Origin: Phoronis australis
Lineage: Eukaryota; Phoronida; Phoronidae
DNA length: 64,000 nucleotides
Assembly (NCBI GenBank): GCA_002633005.1
Contig: NMRA01000198.1
Coordinates: forward strand, 114,480 to 178,479
Direction: 5' to 3'
Part shown: piece by piece, positions 1 to 10,494 of the stretch
Layout: each line of letters begins with the position of its first letter
How positions within the stretch are numbered: the stretch's first letter is position 1
Made by a program: the position numbers and the translations under genes
The notes under the pieces: generated by a model
What the model was told of the DNA's origin: nothing
What the model saw: the letters and a program-made list of their open reading frames with translations, nothing else
Databases searched by the model: none

Positions 1-108
1 ATTGACGACCTGAAAAGAAAAACGAAAGCATTCAATTTGGGACAGCGTGAACTCATGAAGGACGTAAACCAGGCAATTCAAGAACCGGTCTACTGTTTAT
101 GTACTTAA
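1..108 (+). CDS. Possible 3' end of a coding exon running in from the left
   Basis: Frame 1 is open from the first base for 35 codons and ends at TAA 106-108. The peptide is charged and soluble (begins IDDLKRKTKAF, ends VYCLCT) with no repeat or low-complexity character. It could be the last exon of a plus-strand gene lying mostly outside the window. No acceptor can be tested because the 5' side is missing, and I recognise no family. A chance open frame of this length is quite possible. Confidence 0.2.
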   Translation: MDDLKRKTKAFNLGQRELMKDVNQAIQEPVYCLCT

Positions 109-2880
109 TTTCTTTCTTAATATGTACTTAACCAATTACAATCCATCTATGTCGACCGTTTTCATTTCATTGCGTCATATATTTGCTACAGTTACGGAAA
201 ATAGTTCTTCCCACAGGTCTCTGCTGGTGGACACTACCCACTTCTTAAAGTTTGAACATTCGCGAGTTTACTGAAGTCTCATTATAAGTACAGAAATGTT
301 GTTGAAGAATAACAGTGACTACCTGAAGAGGGGAATACGTAACAAAATAAAATATGGAAACACCAAACAAAAATCAAAACAACACTTACCTGTTGCAATA
401 ACGCCTTAAACGCGAAGGTACTGACCGCCTTGCAAGAACGGAATGTTAGTTGAACATGTTAGTAGAACAAAACTGTCTCAATGAAATTTCCATGGTTTAC
501 AGGTTAAAGAAGGTCCACCGTAGATTTCAGTTAAATAAGTCCAGCAGAATATGTGCCCAATCTTAAATTTTTCCCTAAAATATACCTGGGATGCATATCT
601 GAGAATTAAAATGCATGCTTGAAATCTAAAAATAATGCTATCCCCACTAGGATATAATTAGGGTGAGCTACAGTATTTATACTGTGTTCGTGTATTCGGC
701 GTTGCTGAGTATAGGCCCTGGTGTATTTTTACATAAGACGTTTGGTTTCCTAACTTATATACGGAAATCGCTGGTAATACTTCCCAAAATTATTTACCCT
801 TGCTGCAAGTAAGGCATCACCTCAGGTAAAATAGAACAATAATAATTAGCAATGTAACAGTCATCTCTTTCGAATCAAACACAATTAAACACAATTACAG
901 CTGAAATGCCTCTAAAACTATCTTAAGTAAAACAAAAAGCATGGTCTATAGTTTAAGATCAGGCGTTTTTTGTCTCAAAACTATCAACTGAAGTCGGTGA
1001 CATGGATAAGAAGACAAGGTCCTGTGGAAAGTATATTATGGAACTCCGGGTCGGAAGCACCTATCAGGGTCCAGGCCCGTTGCATGGGACTCCAAGTCCT
1101 GTATTCTTGTTAGCCTACCCCTAGGACCATAAGTAGCAACGACTACCAAATCTGATTCAACTGACTTGTCATTTTTCGAAATGATTGGTGGAGGATTTTC
1201 TTAGTAGCCGCACCTGAGACAGAGAGTGCCACTGGGTCCCGGTGTCCTTGTCGGGATTCATCTTAATTTCGGGACACCATGGAGTCCAGGTTGTTATACC
1301 TCAGACGCTACAGGGCGCGAATTAACACGACCACAAGTTCACAGATAGGTGGACTGATGTGCAAGCAAAATTGGGTCGCCGCAAGTTCAATCTTTTTTAG
1401 GTTTACATAGGGGTAAAGCTCGTAACGCTATGACTTCGCTAAAAAGCAAAAATTCATGAAATTAAGTGATGTATTGTTTATTTTAATTGAAAGCGCGATT
1501 TTGGCTAGATTTTTGTATTTCCCAAGACAGCTACTGAACTATACCCTAGTCTGCGTCCAGGGGCGCAAGGGTGAGAATCTCACAAGCACACTAGACAGAA
1601 GACTTCGAGACGTATGGTAAGGCATTGCAAGAGAAATACACGATCAAACTATCTTCTTTAGCGAGATTCTTGCATCTGCGATGCTTATCAGAGAGCAACA
1701 GAGAATTTGTAAGGGCAATAAAACGTGATTACGTGGATGTACATTAGTTTTTGATATGTGCACCGGCACTGACTTAAACAACATAGGGCAGGGATGCAAT
1801 TTCTTTGCGTGTGCGCCGCGCGCCTTTCGATCTGAGTGCTGGGCCTTGCACTATGTTTGATTTGCAACCAGCTTTATTTTGGCTCCGTCTCATTCGGCTG
1901 CTGCTGTTCACTATCTACACTACTTTGAACGCGCGATATCCCAAGGACAGATTTGGCTGTAGCCTAGCTATTGTGTATGGGGGCCTAAACAAAAAATATT
2001 TTTCATCGCGTCAAGGATAAAATCCGGACACGTCGACGGGAGATTTTAGCCACTGACAAGGGCATTTGTAAAGGCCAGGACGTTTTAAAAATAAAAACTT
2101 TTCGTAAACACGCAAGTTGATGTCAGGCGTGCAAGTTCAATGTCACAGTCGGAAGTCGAACAGCACGGTTTAATTATACCAGAGCACAAGTTACGCTACA
2201 ACGAAAAACTGCAGCCTTCAGTGTATTTCCCATTTGTATTTTCATCGGAAATTTTCGTCATACGGGACTCGGTGATTCTTTTCATAGCTAAAGCGCCAAA
2301 CACAAGCTAAACGCAAGACAATCGAGTAACGGTCGTGACATCGTCAAGACAAGGTAAAAATTACAAAGCCCGTTACACCGATTCTCGGATTCAAGCCTTT
2401 ATAGAGAAGTAATCATCCGTTGAACGCTTTACTGACACGGGAGTTGCGTCGATCCCAAATTAGCGTTTCTAAAATTGTCCTTGGCCGAAAGTCACGGACA
2501 AAAATTCGACGTTGATGACATTGTCCGAAATTCGAGGATCATTGAAAAACAATTTTGGACCTTGTACGAATTTCGTGGACTATGAAAAACTCATTTCGGA
2601 AATATTTATTCTTGGTCGAAAATGGCGGGCCGGTCGAAAATGGCGGGCCGTCCGAAAATCGCGCGACTTTACCGTAGTACGTACATTGATATCTGATCAG
2701 CTGGTGGGAATTTCTTGTCAGTAGTGGATTATTGGTTTCCTTTAAGCCAATCTGCAACTCGTTGCTGCAAGAGTAGAATTGAGCCTATTGTTTGAGTACT
2801 TCAAGTATGTCATTCATAGAGGCTATGAACAACGACATGATTTCTGAAATATTAATGCTGTGCACAAATGTGACTCAACC
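109..2880. other. Noncoding stretch, no gene seen
   Basis: All open frames are about 70 codons or shorter and resemble no family I know. No transposon end or RNA gene was recognised. The only internal structure noted is the short duplication at 2614-2649. Confidence 0.5.
2614..2649 (+). repeat. 18 bp direct duplication
   Basis: The unit GGTCGAAAATGGCGGGCC occurs twice back to back, followed by a decayed third copy (GTCCGAAAATCGCG). A related phrase, GGTCGAAAATGGCACC, occurs near 53860, so this may be a piece of a dispersed repeat. Confidence 0.6.
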
Positions 2881-3019
2881 TATTCATGACAACATTTCCC
2901 ACAATTCCTTACCCGGCACACTTGGGTGCTGTGTTTGGTGATATGGAGGCACGTGTCAAAGAGTTAAAGCACCAGCACTCATGGGTTAGGATCCATTACT
3001 ATGGCGTCAGTATCCACAA

Positions 3020-3965
3020 GATCTCATCCGATGAAGACTTCACCTGTTGGATCGTTAGGTTTCACAGGCTATCAGTTCGAACCGGAATACACTGATCAAG
3101 AAATACTAGAGAGGCGCCTTGAACATGCACAGGCTACGGAGCGTATGGATAGTTCTTTGGTAAGCCGAAATTCGTCAGAGAAATCACTGTCGACGAAATG
3201 TCGGCCACAGACACAGAGATGTTTCACGGCTTCATACTTGCGTACCTTTCTTTCTTCACTACCGCGAGCCACTTCCTAAGCACTTCGGGCTCTCAAGGAA
3301 GTCGAAAAATGATATATCCGCTTTCTTCGCAACTTCATAGTTTGGACAAGCGGGAACGATGCACCGCAATATAGCGGCATTCAATTTGCAGACGAACCAC
3401 TGACGTCGCTGCGTCTATTCTCACCTTCCTCACAGGTTAAAGGAGAATGCCACCCGAATTAATTAGTCTTTTTTGCCGTCTTAGTCGATCTATATCCACA
3501 TGGCCTCGCATACGGTCGACCTTGCCTTGCCAAGAGGTGTAGCGTTAATCTGTGAGGAAGGTGAGAAACGACGCTAGCGACGTCAGTGGTTCATGGCAGA
3601 GTGAATGCCGCTATGTTGCGGTGCATCTTTCCCGCTTGTCCGAAGTAAGCAGTTGCGAGAAAAGCGGGTATATCGTTTTTAATTCCTCGAGAGTCCGAAA
3701 TGCTTAGGAAGTGGCTCATGGTAGTGATGAATGAAATGTACGCTGTAAATAGCAAGTATGAGGCCGTGAAACATCTTCGTGTTTGTGGCCTGCAGACGTC
3801 GACAGTGCCTGACGAATGCCGGCTTACCAAATAACTCCATACGTTCCGTTCAGTGTCTGAGCTTGCTCACGGCGCCTCTCTAGTATTTCTTCATCACTGT
3901 ATTCCTGTTCGAATTGATAGCCTGTAAAACTTAACGATCCACCTGCGAACTCGGGACTGATGAGT
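3020..3965. repeat. Large imperfect palindrome around a TTAA-bounded core
   Basis: The stretch 3020-3436 is the imperfect reverse complement of 3549-3965. Both arms carry the same decayed coding motif (GYQFE-x-EYTD-x-EILERR) in opposite orientations. The inner ends of the arms pair as CTCACCTTCCTCACAG with CTGTGAGGAAGGTGAG. The 112 bp core 3437-3548 begins and ends with TTAA and carries the GGAGAATGCCACCC terminal sequence of the transposon family described at 3437-6488. The arrangement resembles a foldback element, or an insertion into the centre of an inverted duplication. The arms differ at many positions, so the structure is old and not a recent assembly fold-back. Confidence 0.65.
3022..3165 (+). 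pseudogene. Decayed transposon ORF fragment with GYQFEPEYTD motif
   Basis: Pieced across frames, the plus strand reads SSDEDFT, then GYQFEPEYTDQEILERR, then EHAQATERMDSSL. The same peptide, variably broken, is on the minus strand at about 3840-3990, 5160-5290, 22378-22560 and 25251-25433, always in the same place inside the TTAA-bounded repeat. Conservation of the peptide over decayed copies suggests it was once the N-terminal exon of the element's protein. An acidic Y-x-FEPEYT-x-EE start is, as I recall, seen in P2RX7-C-like proteins linked with invertebrate transposons. That link is a weak inference. No catalytic domain is visible. Confidence 0.4.
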
Positions 3966-5157
3966 ACTAGCTCCTCTTAAGTCGGCCCGTTGATTGCGAG
4001 ATGCCATGTTGGCGTTTATTACTGAGCGTTCTGTTTCAAAATGAATTATTCTCACCCTAACCAATACTTATATAAAACTGAAACAAAGTCTGTCTCATTA
4101 GATGCAATTTGTAATGCCTTTGGAGTGTTCGTGAGTGCAAATAATTTGAGAAGCCAGCAATGAATGAATCACTGCGCTACCGGCTTTAGCTGCAATAAAA
4201 CTAATTGACGGGACACCGAGGCCGTGTGAGCTCATGCTAGTTTAGTGTTTGCTGGCAGAAACTGTTGTGAAACAACTCGATTTCCATCCCACGGCCAGGT
4301 GTTAAGGGAATCTTTATTTACATGTACAGTACTCAAATAATCATTGTCAATGTACAACTTCTGTCCTGACGGTGCTGTGGCCAAAGCGGAACCTGAATTC
4401 GCGGCGCCCGACGAGTAAGTAGATTTGCAGTTTCGTGGCTAATTCGCCAACATAATCACGTGCACATGACTTTGGCTCGCTAGCATAGTATTTCATTGAC
4501 TGGAAGTTTAGTTTCCACTGAACTTTGGCTGGTTTATGTTCGTGATGTCTGATCAGTTTCCGAGCCACTGGAGGGGATAACGAGTCAATCTAGCCACCCG
4601 TGACGGGCCTGATCGGGCTCCGAGCCATTGGCCAGGATAACAATTGTTTTGTGTTAAGAACTCAAAAAATCACAAGTCTAAACAACACAGATCTAGGTTC
4701 TCCTGTCTGTATCTCACGGAAAATACTTCGAAGTTATCTCCGAACAGACCCCAAACTCCTGCTACGCGGGGACCTTATTGGCCTGCCGAATTTTGTAGGT
4801 TACGGTGCCACAGTGTGTCCAAATACCAATAAATCGTTAAGAGCGAAATAAAACAACACGTTTTTATAAGAATTCGGTGTGTTTTTTAATGATTTTACAT
4901 CGAAGTTTGATGATTTATTGGTGTTAAACGATGACTTCAAGCGATAAGCTGACACCAGTAACCCGTGTTGTGAACTGCTGAACAGACTGCGTGTGAAACC
5001 GATGACGTCATTGCATAATTTCAACACCTCCGTCTGCCGTCAGGTGTCAGGTAACGCAACCGTACGTGTCGTTATGGAGTAGAACTACTCGATCTAAACT
5101 GATACAAATTAGGTTGTTTTTTGGGTGGCATGCTCCTTTAACGCGACACCTCTCGTA
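3898..5157 (+). repeat. Duplicate segment, copy A, ending at N 5158
   Basis: This 1260 bp segment matches 5159-6415 almost base for base, with a few substitutions and small indels (for example GTGTTTTTTAATG versus GTGTTTTTAATG). Copy A stops exactly at the single N, and copy B starts exactly after it at the same internal point (TGTATTCCTG). This is best read as two allelic contig ends not merged, not as a biological tandem duplication. Confidence 0.85.
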
Positions 5158-5158
5158 N

Positions 5159-6415
5159 TGTATTCCTGTTCGAATTGATAGCCTGTAAAACTTAACGATC
5201 CACCTGCGAACTCGGGACTGATGAGTACTAGCTCGTCCTAAGTCGGCCCGGGGATTGCGAGATGCCATGTTGGCTTTTATTACTGAGCGTTCTGTTTCAA
5301 AATGAATTATTCTCACCCTAACCAATACTTATGTAAAACTGAAACAAAGTCTGTCTCATTAGATGCAATTTGTAATGCCTTTGGAGTGTTCGTGAGTGCA
5401 AATAATTTGAGAAGCCAGCAATGAATGAATCACTGCGCTACCGGCTTTAGCTGCAATAAAACTAATTGACGGTACACCGAGGCCGTGTGAGCTCATGCTA
5501 GTTTAGTGTTTGCTGGCAGAAACTGTTGTGAAACAACTCGATTTCCATCCCACGGCCAGGTGTTAGGGGAATCTTTATTTACATTTACAGTACTCAAATA
5601 ATCATTGTCAATGTACAACTTCTGTCCTGACGGTGCTGTGGCCAAAGCAACCTGAATTCGCGGCGCCCGACGAGTAAGTAGATTTGCAGTTTCGTGGCTA
5701 ATTCACCAACATAATCACGTGCACATGACTTTGGCTCGCTAGCATAGTATTTCATTGACTGGAAGTTTAGTTTCCACTGAACTTTGGCTGGTTTATGTTC
5801 GTGATGTCTGATCAGTTTCCGAGCCACTGGCCGGGATAACGAGTCAATCCAGCCGGCCGTTACGGGCCTGATCGGGCTCCGAGCCATTGGCCAGGATAAC
5901 AATTGTTTTGTGTTAAGAACTCAAAAAATCACAAGTCTAAACAACACAGATCTAGGTTCTCCTGTCTGAATCTCACGGAAAATACTTTGAAATTATCTCC
6001 GAACAGACCCCAAACGCCTGCTACGCGGGGACCTTATTGGCCTGCCGAATTTTGTAGGCTACGGTGCCACAGTGTGTCCAAATACCAATAAATCGTTAAG
6101 AGCGAAATAAAACAACACGTTTTTATAAGAATTCGGTGTGTTTTTAATGATTTTACATCGAAGTTTGATGATTTATTGGTGTTAAACGATGACTTCAAGC
6201 GATAAGCTGACACTAGTAACCCGTGTTGTGAACTGCTGAACAGACTGCGTGTGAAACCGATGACGTCATTGCATAATTTCAACACCTCCGTCTGCCGTCA
6301 GGTGTCAGGTAACGCAACCGTACGTGTCGTTATGGAGCAGAACTACTCGATCTAAACTGATACAAATTAGGTTGTTTTTTGGGTGGCATGCTCCTTTAAC
6401 GCGACACCTCTCGTA
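5159..6415 (+). repeat. Duplicate segment, copy B, starting after N 5158
   Basis: This is the partner of 3898-5157, 1257 bp long. After the shared end (CTCTCGTA) it alone continues into the right terminal repeat of the TTAA element, as expected if copy A is simply a truncated allelic contig end. Confidence 0.85.
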
Positions 6416-6488
6416 TAAGTGGCCATGTGGATATAGATCGATTAAGACGGTAAAAAAGCTAATTAAATCGGGTGGCATTCTCCTTTAA

Positions 6489-7494
6489 AATCTATTTGAT
6501 AAGAACTTGACCACTTTCCTCTACAAACCGAAATTTTAGTTACCATGATGGGATTTTTGTTTTTGTTGTCAAGTACATGTACAAGTAATACTAATCAGAT
6601 AATTACATTATTGGCCATTCCTACCACAATTTGGCTGCTCCAATTAAATGGAAGTTTTATTTTTTTATAAAACTCCAATTTATTTTGTCTCTGCATAATT
6701 TGTTTTTGCATTTAACATTCTTTTCTTTTGGTTACTATTTTGTTATTTTTACTTTCAGCTGTGGGAAGCTCACAGCACAAACTTGGACACAATCAGAGCC
6801 AAGTATTGGAAGTATATTGCAGGGAACCTGCCGTCCAAGTAGGATTCTTGAAGCGTGATTGAAAAGATTAGTTTAACATTAGACCAAGTCTCTCTTGGGT
6901 TTAACTAGTCATTGTGAAGTCAGTGCTGCCGGAAAGTGTGATATTCAACTTTCCATTTCCTCACATAATTGCTGAGAGATGCCTTTCTGACGTCATTGTG
7001 GCCAAAGATATTAAAACCGTGATATGCATGACTGTGATTGTGACCAATCAAGAAAAATGCCTTTTGCCTAATCAGTATTGCGTTTTTTGATTTCTCATTG
7101 CATGGAAGGTCCATTATTACTGTACTTTATTTGTTGTGGGTACATGTTTTATGATCACAGGTGCGGGGGTGGGGGGAACAATTAATTTAATTGATGCTTA
7201 ATGATTCATTTTTTCAGTTTGGAGCAAATTTCTGAATTTTTGGTGAAATCATTTTCCTTGCTGTCATGATAAATTTGCATGTTTACCTAAGAAATAAGAC
7301 CTGACGCAGGAAACTTGTGGAAAAGCTGTGAGTAATAGAACTCAGGTATCCAGTACCAGGCGTGGAGAATTAGGCATACTGAAGTTGGGCTTCATGGTGC
7401 TCTTTTTGGAAGTCAGATTTATATTGGGATGGAACAATTTGTAGTGGAATATCCTATTGCTAAAACAATCCGTAGATTAGAACATCTAACCACA
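6489..7494. other. Noncoding stretch, nothing recognised
   Basis: This is AT-rich DNA between the TTAA element and paralogous block A. Open frames are at most 75 codons and look like chance. A G-rich patch lies near 7165 (GGTGCGGGGGTGGGGGG). Confidence 0.5.
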
Positions 7495-9780
7495 AACCAT
7501 TTCGACGTCGGCAAATAACTCCTCCATCGCCACCACCTCGGCTAACCCCCCTCCCTGTTTTGTGTTTTTTGGATGAATTGGAATCTCAACTGCCCTCGTG
7601 AATACTTGGCAGTGTCGGATTTACATTCAGGGGTTAGTGCGCTATTCTATATTATGGTTATGGCCATGGATTTTGAATGTCTAATTGTAGTACGCTATTC
7701 TATATTTATCGTCATGATCATGGATATAGAGTGTCTACCTAAGTACCGCTATTCTATATTATGGTCATGGCCACAGATTTAGATTGTCTATATTTATTTA
7801 ATTTTGCTACGACAATTAGTATAACCAAAAATAGCGGGAATTAGAGCCTGTACTTCGTCTAACAAGTGGGTCAGACGAACTCTTTATAGAATATTTCTTT
7901 CTATTTGGATTTGATGTCTTACACCTTGAAGCTTGTAATGCACCAAGGCCAGTCAATGAATGTATATTGTGTTTATTGAAATACCTTTAGGCAATCATTA
8001 GTTTTAGCAGAATTATTGAAGTTTGACTTGTGGCAATATATGTTCATATTGACGTCATTCAGCATTTAATTCCAAAATTCAATGCGCCATCGCCCGGATA
8101 TTCGTCAAGTTTGATATATGTAACCCCCTCTTGTTGCAACAACTAATTACACATGGTTTCTAGAACGTTCTAATGTTTCAGTTTACGTTTAGAAAATATA
8201 AGAGACGAAACGTGAAGTAATTACAGAAATTCATTAGGAGTAATAGAATGGCTGCAGGACGGTATTGACCTGGAACCCTCCGGTACAACACTTCGGGGCG
8301 GCAGGTGGCACCAGTGGATTATTAATTAAAATGCGTTTGCCTATCTTACTTGAATGAATCTATGTAATATTTCTGATGCTAAAATGTTTAGTGCCGATCA
8401 TCACAAATTGTTGTGTCGCCTCTCCCTCCCAGAAGTCCATGCCCTGACTGTTGCATACTTCTGTATGCATTATACTTTGCTCCTTGCTAGTTCAAAGGCT
8501 TAGTTTTGCCCCTTATATTTACCGTCAATCTTAATGACCTTGTTCGTAACAAAATAGACCCTGTGTACTGCTAGTCTTCTTCACTGTCTTAATCGTATTT
8601 TCTAAACTAAGAGTAAGCAATGCTTGTGTAAAAATCTCGCACCTCCATTTTGGTTGATATGAATTCTGATGAGACTGATCATCGTTCACATATATTAGTC
8701 TGCTCATCGTTTACAGCCTTATTCTTAGTATCGTTTTTGGTCAGTGACGAGAATTCATATAAATTACTAGGGCTGATGTAAAAACTTAGATCTTATATTA
8801 CACCATTCGTTAATAATAATTCTTCTCAACATCTTATAACATGTCATATCATTCTTAGAAATAGTTAAAATTAATCTGTTTTAAAGAATCATTTGTAATA
8901 AATTCTATCAACCGTAATTGATGGAGTACACCTGACGTGCACGCGCAGACATAGTGCCTGTGTACACCTGTCGTGCACGCGCAGATATACATGTATGTAG
9001 GGACATTTACCTCGAACTGCTCCACCGAGAGAGGCACCGTCTGAATTGGGACACCTTAAGATGAAAGGCTAAACATCATTAAGCTTGGAAAAAAGTGACA
9101 GTTCATTCCACCGTCGTGTGGTCCCAAAACGATGCAGGGAGTGACCTCCTTTAACATGAAAGCACGTTTTCACAAAAAACAGGAAAATAGAGGTAATCGA
9201 TACCAACATTGGGCCCTCTCTCCGTGAGCGGCCCTGTAAGTATTTGTTAATAAAAACACAAAAAGGTGGCCACTTGTATGTCATCAATGGCCTCCTTCAA
9301 GGGCGGGGCTCCTAAAAATGAAAATATCTATACTATCAAATATCAGGAAATGCGCAGCAATTGATGTTATCTGTCAGGTCATCAATTATTCTCAAGTGAT
9401 ATACAGTTTCGACAAAAAATATAGCAAAAATTGTCTCCGTTATCCGCCTTGCCAGAGAGGGGCCTCTGGAAAAATATACATGTAGTTTTGCATTCGCAAA
9501 ATTGACTTATTGAATTTAAACATCCAGTAAATTAGTACACTCCTCTTCGCTTTACAAATTTTCTCGATGTTTCGAAATATATGTGTGCGTTAAGACGACC
9601 TGTGCTGCAAAAGCGAAGACTCTAACGACAGTGTCCTGGCCAGGGTCCTCAAAAAGTAAACCATGCACTGATGCAGATTTCTTAAATGTCCTATTGAATT
9701 TTTTCTCTTATCCGTTTTTCGCAGTCTTTCTTTTCTCGATTGTCCCTGGCATCATGCCTATGTCGGTTGCCACGGTTTAA
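7495..9780. repeat. Paralogous block A (partner of 39135-42901)
   Basis: Sequence from ACAAACCATTTCGACGTCG near 7495 to the TATGTCGGTTGCCACGG phrase near 9775 recurs in the same order and orientation at 39135-42901, interrupted by insertions on either side. It sits downstream of SLC52A gene 1, as block B does for gene 2, so it belongs to the same ancient segmental duplication. No coding capacity was recognised. The CTATTCTATATTATGGTCATGG phrases (about 7650-7770) are internal short repeats in both blocks. Confidence 0.75.
8646..9595. mobile_element. About 950 bp insertion present only in block A
   Basis: Block A and block B align up to AAAAATCTCGCA / AAAAATCTTGCG and resume at GACCTGTG-TGCAAAA. 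The intervening DNA has no counterpart in block B (junction near 42713). Near its left end are inverted phrases (ATATGAATTCTGATGAG and GACGAGAATTCATAT). A minus-strand frame at 9069-9287 has a weak LINE-tail look (TTRRWNELSLFSKL). The class is undecided, and a deletion from block B is the alternative. Confidence 0.5.
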
Positions 9781-10285
9781 CCCAGACACCTGAAAATTTT
9801 TTTGGGGGGCCCGTGCTCGCCCGGCGGCCCCGCTTCCTACGGCCCTGGAATTGTATATGTATTAAGCTGTGTGACAAAACGTACAGTTGTGCCTTCAACC
9901 AATTTTTATTGAGTTAAAGTATATTTATTGGCTAAATATGCAGTCTTGACAATAAAGTCCAATAAACCTTCACATATTATTTAAACTATGTCAGTTCGAA
10001 ACAGCATGTGCGTACACAGCCTAAAATATACTTTTTTGCTCACTTCGCCAAATGGGGGGCTCGACAGTTCGAGCCTCCCCTGGGTGCGTGCGCATGAACT
10101 GTAATTTGAAACAAAATGTAAACGTTTTTTAAGTAAAAAGTTTTTTCTTCTAATCCAACTTAATTTTTAAACTTGTTTGTTAAGAAAATAAACACTGATC
10201 AGGTTCACCCGGCCAGGATTAACATTTGACCGCACCCATAGCTGGAGTGAACCTTTTGCGAAAAGCCGAGTAGGCTTATTGGTGG

Positions 10286-10291
10286 TTTATT
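10286..10291 (-). promoter_or_regulatory. Candidate polyadenylation signal of SLC52A gene 1
   Basis: AATAAA on the minus strand starts six bases past the TAA stop of gene 1 (10299-10297). A signal this close would give a very short 3' UTR, so it may be fortuitous; no other AATAAA was noted in the next 100 bases downstream. Confidence 0.3.
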
Positions 10292-10296
10292 TTGTT

Positions 10297-10494
10297 TTAG
10301 CCGCAAGGTGGTGCATCTCGGAATGTGTGTGTAAAGTTGACAACACAAAACGCAGTGACAGAGAGAGTGAGGGAAGTGACGATGCCGGAGACCCCTGCCA
10401 GCATGAGTTCTGTTTTTCCGACCTCTTTGAGCAGCATGGCGATGCCAACTTTGCTGTAACCCCACACGGCAGACATTATGATCCAGCATAGGAC
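10297..10494 (-). CDS. SLC52A3: SLC52A gene 1, exon 3 (last coding exon)
   Basis: The exon starts after ACTTGCAG in phase 0 with VLCWIIMSAVWGYSKVG and ends DAPPCG-stop. It is 198 nt, the same length as gene 2 exon 3. It encodes the last two membrane segments, matching the C-terminal region of vertebrate SLC52A3 (the VLFSGCLSYVKV region). Confidence 0.9.
   Translation of the reverse strand, partial: VLCWIIMSAVWGYSKVGIAMLLKEVGKTELMLAGVSGIVTSLTLSVTAFCVVNFTHTFRDAPPCG

Larger units (their letters stand above)
3437..6488. mobile_element. Composite TTAA-flanked DNA transposon (piggyBac-like ends)
   Basis: The left end is TTAA followed by AGGAGAATGCCACCCG; the right end is CGGGTGGCATTCTCCT followed by TTAA (6485-6488). 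The terminal inverted repeat extends with few mismatches for about 70 bp, through the phrases CGATCTATATCCACATGGCC and its complement. A TTAA target duplication is the hallmark of piggyBac-type elements, so that class is inferred, but no transposase was found. A second internal right end (GGGTGGCATGCTCCTTTAA, to 6399) and TTAA-bounded mini-segments at 3437-3548 and 6396-6488 show nested insertion. Removing the duplicate around N 5158 gives a real length near 1.8 kb. Related 1.4-1.6 kb copies are at 22289-23726 and 25162-26739. Confidence 0.6.
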
